From contig CAJUAA010000006.1 of NCBI GenBank assembly GCA_910584205.1, positions 62,001-126,000 on the forward strand: a DNA stretch of 64,000 nucleotides, written 5' to 3'. Positions 58,952 through 64,000 of this stretch are shown here, one piece after another. Both the position numbers and the translations under genes were made by a program. Numbering within the stretch: the stretch's first letter is position 1; each line of letters opens with the position of its first letter. This DNA is from an uncultured Lachnospiraceae bacterium (GTDB taxonomy: Bacteria; Bacillota; Clostridia; Lachnospirales; Lachnospiraceae). The notes beneath the pieces were generated by a model that worked only from the letters and a program-made list of their open reading frames with translations, was not told the DNA's origin and searched no databases.

Positions 58952-58997
58952 GAAAAATACGCTGCCGCAGACGGGATTGTCCGTCCGCGGCAGCGTA
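58952..58997 (-). terminator. Terminator of the polyamine operon
   Basis: A perfect stem of ACGCTGCCGC (58959-58968) with GCGGCAGCGT (58987-58996), extended inside by GACGG/CCGTC; read on the minus strand a T-run (complement of 58953-58957) follows. Confidence 0.85.
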
Positions 58998-59018
58998 CTG
59001 CCCGCAGAAAACAGCGGT

Positions 59019-60077
59019 CTATTCAGACAGCACCTGCTTCCACAGATTGTTGTATTTTTCTTCGGCTTCTTCGCCCAGATAATGGAAGGTTTCGCACCGT
59101 GACAGCACGTCATTGCCGGGAAACAGCGCTTCGTTGTTCAGGATATCCTCATCCTCGATCATCTCAATGGCGGCGGAGTTGGGGATGGAATAATAGATGT
59201 ATTCAAAGTTTTTCAGCGCAATGTCCGGACGACAGAGGAAATCGATCCATTTCTCCGCGTTCTCCTTATTCTTGCAGGTGGTGGGGATGACCCAGCAGTC
59301 CAGCCAGACGTTGGAGCCCTCCTCCGGGACCACGTACTGGAGGTTTTCATTTTCCTGCTTGCAGATGGTGGCTTCCCCGGAATAGATGACGCCGATGGCT
59401 GCTTTCTCTCCGATCATCATATCCCGCACTTCGTCGGTGGTATATTTCAATACCAGAGGCTTCTGCCTGGTCAGAAGCTCCGCCGCTTCCTGAAGCTCGG
59501 CGTCGCCGGTGGAATTCAGAGAATAACCGCAGGAGATGAGAGCCGGCGCAAAGACATCCCGGGGATTGTTCATCATGACGATGCTGTCCGCATACGTCTC
59601 ATCCCACAGACAGTCCCAGCTGGTGACCGGTTCGTCGACCATGGTCTTGTTGTAGAGGATGCCGACGGTTCCCCACAGATAGGGTACGCAGTGGGAGGCA
59701 TCCGGATCGAACTCCTTCACGGTGTCCATGTAGACCGGATCGATATTGGAAAGATTCGGGACATTGTCAGGATCGATTTCCAGCAGCAGGTCGTTGTCCA
59801 GCATTTTCTGGATCATGTACTCGGAGGGACAGACCACATCCCAGTCCGCGGCACCGTTGGCGATGATCGGATACATATCCTCGTTGGTGTCAAAGGTTTT
59901 GTAGTTCACCCGGATGCCGGTCTCCTCCTCAAACAGGTCGATGACGTCCTCGTCGATGTATTCGCCCCAGTTATAGACGTTTACGACTCCGTTTTCTCCC
60001 GCGGAGGAACCGCCGCAGCCGGTGAACATGGTCGCTGCCGCCAGGCAGCCGCATACAAGTAAGATTCTTTTTTTCAT
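59019..60077 (-). CDS. potD: Spermidine/putrescine-binding lipoprotein PotD
   Basis: A 352-aa polyamine-binding protein. The signal peptide ends in a lipobox (TMFTGC, about residues 15-20). The mature part has VYNWGEYIDEDVIDLFEEETG, DVVCPSEYMIQKM, YLWGTVGILYNKT and the late WVIPTTCKNKENAEKWIDFL region. It is last in the potABCD-type operon, followed by a terminator, and delivers polyamines to the PotB/PotC channel. Confidence 0.94.
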   Translation of the reverse strand: MKKRILLVCGCLAAATMFTGCGGSSAGENGVVNVYNWGEYIDEDVIDLFEEETGIRVNYKTFDTNEDMYPIIANGAADWDVVCPSEYMIQKMLDNDLLLEIDPDNVPNLSNIDPVYMDTVKEFDPDASHCVPYLWGTVGILYNKTMVDEPVTSWDCLWDETYADSIVMMNNPRDVFAPALISCGYSLNSTGDAELQEAAELLTRQKPLVLKYTTDEVRDMMIGEKAAIGVIYSGEATICKQENENLQYVVPEEGSNVWLDCWVIPTTCKNKENAEKWIDFLCRPDIALKNFEYIYYSIPNSAAIEMIEDEDILNNEALFPGNDVLSRCETFHYLGEEAEEKYNNLWKQVLSE

Positions 60078-60106
60078 AACATACCTCCGGATAAATCATT
60101 CAAATA

Positions 60107-60904
60107 TTACTGCTGTTCCCGCTGCTTCAGGTTCACAAATACCAGAACGAGAAAGACTGCCAGGAACAGGATCGTGGAGAGGGCGTACATCTCCGGCTTG
60201 ATCCCCTTGCGGAGCTCCGAGTAGATCAGGGTGGAAAGCGTGTCTGCGCCAAGTCCCTTGACAAAATGAGTGATGACAAAATCATCCAGAGACATGGTAA
60301 AAGACAGCAGGAATCCGGACAGGACCCCCGGCATGATATCCGGCAGTACAATGCGGAAAAATGCCTGACGCTCCCCGGCGCCCAGATCCAGGGCCGCCTC
60401 GTACATGGACAGGTTGAGCTGCTTCAGCTTCGGCATGACGCTCAGCACCACGTAGGGCAGGTTAAAGGTGATGTGCCCGATCAGCACGGTTCCAAACCCC
60501 ATCTCAAAATGTATGCCGACTTTGGAGAGCAGATTCCCCACTGTAATGAACAGCAGCATAAAGGCGATGCCCGTCACGATCTCGGCGTTGAGCATGGGGA
60601 TGTTGACGATACTCATGCAGATGTTCTGCTGCCGCTTTTTCATATGATGGATGGCGATGGCGGCAGAGGTGCCCAGCAGCGTGGCGATGGTGGCGGACAG
60701 TACCGCGATCAGGAGCGTGTTGCCAAGGGCTGCCAGGATCGTCTCATTTTCAAATAGCTGACGGTACCACTTCAGGGAGAAGCCTCCCCATTTGACAGAG
60801 GTCCTGGAATGATTGAAGGACAGGACCATCAGCGTTACGATCGGTGCGTAGAGAAAAAGCACGATCAAAAACAGATAAGAACGGCTCAGCCATTTTTTTA
60901 TCAT
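60107..60904 (-). CDS. potC: Polyamine ABC transporter permease PotC
   Basis: A permease of 265 aa with about six helices. The N terminus is typical (LFLIVLFLYAPIVTLMVLSFN), and the ATPase-docking EAA loop reads EAALDLGAGERQAFFRIVLPDI, followed by PGVLSGFLLSFTMSLDDFVI. It overlaps potB by four bases. Confidence 0.94.
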   Translation of the reverse strand: MIKKWLSRSYLFLIVLFLYAPIVTLMVLSFNHSRTSVKWGGFSLKWYRQLFENETILAALGNTLLIAVLSATIATLLGTSAAIAIHHMKKRQQNICMSIVNIPMLNAEIVTGIAFMLLFITVGNLLSKVGIHFEMGFGTVLIGHITFNLPYVVLSVMPKLKQLNLSMYEAALDLGAGERQAFFRIVLPDIMPGVLSGFLLSFTMSLDDFVITHFVKGLGADTLSTLIYSELRKGIKPEMYALSTILFLAVFLVLVFVNLKQREQQ

Positions 60905-61710
60905 AAGACATTGCCCTCCCCGTTATCGTATCTGGATGACAGGACCATGCTGACGATGATAAACAGCATGAGCACCAGGGACAGCCCGCTGCCCACATGC
61001 CAGCTGGTACCCTTCATGAACTCCTGCTCGATGACATTTCCGATGAGCAGGATCTTGCCGCCTCCCAGCAGTGTGGAAATGACAAAGGTGGTCAGAGACG
61101 GAATGAAGACCATGGTGATTCCGCTGATCACGCCGGGAAGGCTTAAAGGGAAGACGATCTTGTAAAGGGTCTGGAAGCTGTTGGCTCCCAGGTCTCTGGC
61201 CGCATTGACCACATTCACGTCAATCTTCGAGATGACGTTGTAGATCGGAAGGATCATAAACGGCAGGAAATCATATACCATGCCGAATACGATGGCCGCG
61301 GGGGTGTTGATGATCTTAAAACGCGGCAGCCCGGCCATCTTGAACAGGCTGTCAAGCACGCCGTTGGTGTCCAGAAGGACCACCCATGCCAGTGTCCGGA
61401 GCAGAAAATTCATCCACATGGGGAGGATGAACAGGAAGATGACGAATCCGGATCTTCCGAGCCTGCTGCCGGACAGGATCAGGGCCAGCGGGTAAGCCAG
61501 CAGAAGGCAGATGAATGTGCTCAGGCAGGAAAGCCCCAGAGACAGGAACAGTGCCTTCGAGTGCTCTGCCGTGGCGATGGCGGCCAGGTTTTCCAGGGTA
61601 AACGCGCCGCTTCGGTCCGTCAGTCCGTAGTAGACGATGAACAGAAGAGGAATGATGATGAAAGCCGCTGCCCAGATGAGATAAGGGCAGGAGAGTGATT
61701 TCCTATACAT
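60901..61710 (-). CDS. potB: Polyamine ABC transporter permease PotB
   Basis: A permease of 269 aa with six helices and the EAA-type loop NAARDLGANSFQTLYKIVFP LSLPG, typical of the spermidine/putrescine family. The first helix is PYLIWAAAFIIIPLLFIVYYG. It overlaps the end of potA by eight bases. Confidence 0.94.
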   Translation of the reverse strand: MYRKSLSCPYLIWAAAFIIIPLLFIVYYGLTDRSGAFTLENLAAIATAEHSKALFLSLGLSCLSTFICLLLAYPLALILSGSRLGRSGFVIFLFILPMWMNFLLRTLAWVVLLDTNGVLDSLFKMAGLPRFKIINTPAAIVFGMVYDFLPFMILPIYNVISKIDVNVVNAARDLGANSFQTLYKIVFPLSLPGVISGITMVFIPSLTTFVISTLLGGGKILLIGNVIEQEFMKGTSWHVGSGLSLVLMLFIIVSMVLSSRYDNGEGNVL

Positions 61711-62776
61711 CCAGTACCACCGCCTCCTCGTCTTCCGATTCCGGTTTATTCATGATCTGTATGTTGAAGGGGTCCACGCTGATACTGACCTTCTGGCCCA
61801 CCGGATACATCTTCGTGCTCTGGACCAGCCACTCTCTGCCGCAGGCGGTAACCTCCATCTCATAGTGGACGCCCTTGAAGATCAGATGAGATACGACACC
61901 GTCCAGCGTGCCGGCGCCCGGTTCGCCCAGTTCCACATCCTCGGGCCGGATGACCACGTCCACCGGGCGGTTGCGCCCGAAGCCGGTATCCACACAGGGA
62001 AAGACGATACCGAAGATCTGTACCACCTTATCCTCCAGCATGATACCGGGGAATATGTTGCTGTCGCCGATAAAGTCGGCAACAAAGGCGTTGGTGGGTT
62101 CATTGTAAATATCTTCCGGCGTGCCGATCTGCTGGATGTAGCCCTGATTCATGACGACGATGGTGTCGGACATGGTCAAGGCTTCTTCCTGATCATGAGT
62201 AACATAGATGAACGTGATGCCCAGTTCATTTTTCATGCGGATCAGTTCGTACTGCATTTCCTGCCGGAGCTTCAGATCCAGGGCGCCCAGAGGTTCATCC
62301 AGGAGCAGCACCTTCGGCTCGTTGACAATGGCGCGTGCGATGGCGATCCGCTGCTGCTGCCCGCCGCTCAAAGAGTCCGGCATGCGCTTTTCATATCCGT
62401 CCAGATTCACCAGTTTCAGGGCGTATTTGATCTTGTCGTCGATATAGGCTTTGCTTTTGCCGCTGATCTTCAGACCGAAAGCAATATTTTCTGCGATGTT
62501 CATATGGGTGAACAGGGCGTATTTCTGAAATACAGTGTTCAGCTGGCGCTTATTGGGCGGAAGTGAGGTGATGTCCTCTCCGTTGAAGATCACGCGTCCC
62601 TCATCCGGGGTCTCGAAGCCTCCCAGAATCCGGAGCGTCGTCGTCTTTCCGCAGCCGCTGGGTCCCAAAAGCGTCAGAAATTTATTTTCATTAAAATACA
62701 GGTTCAGGTCATCAAGGACTTTGTGTCCGTCGTAAATCTTGGTGATGTGCTGCAGATCGATCAGTCTGTTGCCCAT
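61703..62776 (-). CDS. potA: Polyamine ABC transporter ATP-binding protein PotA
   Basis: An ATPase of 357 aa: Walker A GPSGCGKTTTLRILGG, Q-loop NTVFQKYALFTHMN, signature LSGGQQQRIAIARA, Walker B VLLLDEPLGALD, and switch histidine FIYVTHDQEEA. A C-terminal TOBE-type domain of about 110 residues follows (VVIRPEDVELGEPG). It is encoded 20 bases after the XRE-cupin regulator, with AAGGAGG upstream. Confidence 0.95.
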   Translation of the reverse strand: MGNRLIDLQHITKIYDGHKVLDDLNLYFNENKFLTLLGPSGCGKTTTLRILGGFETPDEGRVIFNGEDITSLPPNKRQLNTVFQKYALFTHMNIAENIAFGLKISGKSKAYIDDKIKYALKLVNLDGYEKRMPDSLSGGQQQRIAIARAIVNEPKVLLLDEPLGALDLKLRQEMQYELIRMKNELGITFIYVTHDQEEALTMSDTIVVMNQGYIQQIGTPEDIYNEPTNAFVADFIGDSNIFPGIMLEDKVVQIFGIVFPCVDTGFGRNRPVDVVIRPEDVELGEPGAGTLDGVVSHLIFKGVHYEMEVTACGREWLVQSTKMYPVGQKVSISVDPFNIQIMNKPESEDEEAVVLDV

Positions 62777-62796
62777 AATCCTGCCTCCTTTGCATC

Positions 62797-63336
62797 TTAA
62801 AAATTAGGCGGGGTGCTGATCCAGAGGAATACAGCTCCGCTTTTTTCTCCGGCCGTGATATAGTGGCTGGCAGAAGGGGTAAAGTAAAAGGATTCTCCCT
62901 TTTTTGCCTTGATCAGCTTACCGCCCAGATGGATCGTAATGGTGCCCTGGAGTACATAACCGAATTCCTCTCCCTCGTGGGGAGTATCCGGGTAGGTGGA
63001 ACCGCCGGGCTCCAGCGTGACGCGGATCGGTTCCATGGCGTTTTTCTGCGCGTTGGGAATGATCCATTCGATCTTGTTCTTCAGTTCCGCATCGTATTTT
63101 TCACAGTAATCCGCATCATGAAAGACGATCTGCTCATCGCTGTCGTCGCTGAAGAATTCCTTCAGGTTCGTTCCCAGGCTGTTGAGGATATCCACCAGCG
63201 TGGCGATGGACGGAGAAGTCAGGTCCCGTTCCAGCTGGGAGATGAAGCCCTTGGACAGTTCGCTGCGGTCTGCCAGCTCTTCCTGTGTCAGCCCTTTCAT
63301 GACACGGAGTTCTTTGATCTTTGGTCCGATATTCAT
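62797..63336 (-). CDS. XRE family transcriptional regulator with cupin domain
   Basis: A 179-aa regulator. The helix-turn-helix at about residues 5-60 (IKELRVMKGLTQEELADRSELSKGFISQLERD) is followed by a C-terminal cupin (about 105-175, with HEGEEFGYVLQGTITIHLGG). PuuR and other XRE-cupin proteins control polyamine genes and sense small molecules in the cupin. Here it is the first gene of the pot operon on the same strand, and two palindromes lie 75-140 bases upstream, so it most likely represses its own operon. Confidence 0.93.
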   Translation of the reverse strand: MNIGPKIKELRVMKGLTQEELADRSELSKGFISQLERDLTSPSIATLVDILNSLGTNLKEFFSDDSDEQIVFHDADYCEKYDAELKNKIEWIIPNAQKNAMEPIRVTLEPGGSTYPDTPHEGEEFGYVLQGTITIHLGGKLIKAKKGESFYFTPSASHYITAGEKSGAVFLWISTPPNF

Positions 63337-63412
63337 ACAGAAAGTCCTCCGTTTCCATAAAAATCAAGGTGTCATGCCGTATGTAGTTTCCATATAGACA
63401 GAAAAACTGAAA

Positions 63413-63429
63413 GTTTAATGATACTAAAC
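63413..63429 (-). promoter_or_regulatory. Operator-like palindrome 1 before the XRE-cupin/pot operon
   Basis: GTTTAATGATACTAAAC: half-sites GTTTA and TAAAC around a seven-base centre, 77 bases upstream of the regulator start. The second copy lies 45 bases away, so the two are close to four helical turns apart. Confidence 0.65.
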
Positions 63430-63457
63430 AAAAAGACGCCCAGGCGCTTAACAAAAA

Positions 63458-63474
63458 GTTTAATAACACTAAAC
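63458..63474 (-). promoter_or_regulatory. Operator-like palindrome 2 before the XRE-cupin/pot operon
   Basis: GTTTAATAACACTAAAC: the same half-sites and 14 of 17 bases identical to the copy at 63413-63429. The -35/-10 elements could not be placed with confidence. Confidence 0.65.
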
Positions 63475-63647
63475 GAATTAACTATATACAGAAATCGGCA
63501 TTCTGTCAATCACTTTTTGAAAGATTTTCATTTTTCATGCAGTATTTGGAGGAATACAGGTAAAATGAAAAAACGGGACAGACTGTAGGATATGGACGGC
63601 AATTATGGTCTGTCAGGAACGTCGGATGAAAGGTAAGGAGGACAACT

Positions 63648-64000
63648 ATGCAGGAAATCTATGGTTACGTGCGTGTCAGCACGAGAGAACAGAACGAGGA
63701 CCGGCAGATGCTGGCGCTTGGCGAGATGAGTATCCCGGAGGAAAATATCTATATGGACAAGCTTTCCGGCAAGGACTTTCACCGTCCCATGTATCAGAAG
63801 CTGTTGAAGCGGCTGCGGGCAGGGACGCTTCTCTATATCAAGAGCATTGACCGCCTGGGCCGGAACTACGAGGAGATTCTGGAGCAGTGGAGGATTATCA
63901 CAAAGGATAAAAAGGCGGACATCGTCGTGCTGGACATGCCCCTTCTGGACACCCGGAGAGGAAAGGATCTGATGGGGACGTTCCTGAGCGACATCGTGCT
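63648..64000 (+). CDS. Serine recombinase/resolvase, N-terminal part (truncated by window end)
   Basis: The frame from ATG at 63648 runs open to the window edge (117 residues). It begins MQEIYGYVRVSTREQNEDRQ, the resolvase/invertase N terminus with the catalytic serine at position 11, and continues ALGEMSIPEENIYMDKLSGK, then YIKSIDRLGRNYEEILEQWR with the conserved R-x-x-R-like region and DIVVLDMPLLDTR. This is a small site-specific recombinase of the Pin/TnpR group. Whether it belongs to a mobile element, a DNA inversion system or a conserved orphan cannot be told because the C-terminal HTH and downstream genes are outside the window. Confidence 0.9.
   Translation, partial: MQEIYGYVRVSTREQNEDRQMLALGEMSIPEENIYMDKLSGKDFHRPMYQKLLKRLRAGTLLYIKSIDRLGRNYEEILEQWRIITKDKKADIVVLDMPLLDTRRGKDLMGTFLSDIV

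Larger units (their letters stand above)
63337..63647. other. Intergenic region between divergent regulator and recombinase genes
   Basis: A 311-base AT-rich gap. It holds the two palindromes at 63413-63474 and presumably both divergent promoters. Apart from the GTAAGGAGGAC ribosome-binding site before the recombinase gene, nothing else was recognised. No inverted repeats of a mobile element end were identified. Confidence 0.5.

Noticed and set aside
63605..63850. An 81-residue open frame starting upstream of the recombinase start
   Set aside because: It is out of frame with the clear recombinase N terminus starting at 63648 and has no family similarity.
1..64000. CRISPR array, rRNA, tRNA, insertion sequence or prophage genes
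   Set aside because: No regularly spaced repeats, rRNA or tRNA genes or transposase frames were seen; the only mobile-type gene is the recombinase at the right edge.

Overview
The window looks like chromosomal DNA of a spore-forming, anaerobic, GC-rich Firmicute, most likely a Lachnospiraceae-type Clostridium. The reasons are an rnfCDGEAB operon in the clostridial gene order, an alpha/beta-type small acid-soluble spore protein, a GerW/YtfJ protein beside a DUF2953 protein, a GerA-family germination protein, an oxygen-sensitive iron-sulfur serine dehydratase, NrdG, a T-box leader, and the Asp23/FakA/RecG neighbourhood. Genus-level assignment is not possible from reading alone. No rRNA, tRNA or CRISPR array was seen.

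Layout. 1-5.4 kb: the end of ribosomal protein S1, then the six-gene Rnf complex, which couples ferredoxin and NAD redox to an ion gradient. 5.5-10.4 kb: a chemotaxis receptor (minus strand), then a plus-strand run of DUF554, an sce7726-like nuclease-fold protein, a ferritin-like protein and an AEC transporter. 10.4-18.7 kb: housekeeping genes (NusG-II protein, ruvAB, zapA-like, U32 peptidase, and a FtsW/RodA plus class B PBP pair). 18.7-23.4 kb: a small ABC locus in which the first permease carries an N-terminal XRE-type DNA-binding domain, preceded by a highly structured leader. 23.5-26.7 kb: a hybrid histidine kinase. 26.7-29.1 kb: Nudix, a conserved hypothetical, and the sporulation pair DUF2953/GerW. 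29.1-31.9 kb: serine uptake and deamination (SstT-like transporter, sdaAB, sdaAA). 32-36.8 kb: rpmB, a 48-residue membrane protein on the minus strand, Asp23, FakA and RecG. 36.9-40.1 kb: SASP, LarB, cardiolipin synthase and a CBS protein. 40.1-43.3 kb: a Trp-specific T-box leader and a three-gene ABC importer that it should control. 43.4-49.3 kb: a prepilin-type peptidase, a membrane Ser/Thr kinase and a 1232-residue surface protein with Ig-like repeats. 49.4-57.5 kb: rimO-pgsA-cinA(C-terminal), nrdG-dut, and a polyphosphate group (ppx, ppk1, Cof phosphatase). 57.5-63.3 kb (minus strand): GerA, then a polyamine importer operon led by an XRE-cupin regulator with two palindromic operators upstream. 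63.6-64 kb: the start of a serine recombinase, cut by the window edge.

The items most worth a second look are the DNA-binding-domain/permease fusion with its structured leader (18.7-23.4 kb), the peptidase/kinase/Ig-repeat locus (43.4-49.3 kb), the small membrane gene at 32.3-32.4 kb, and the paired operators at 63.4 kb. Most of the rest is well-known core metabolism and cell biology.
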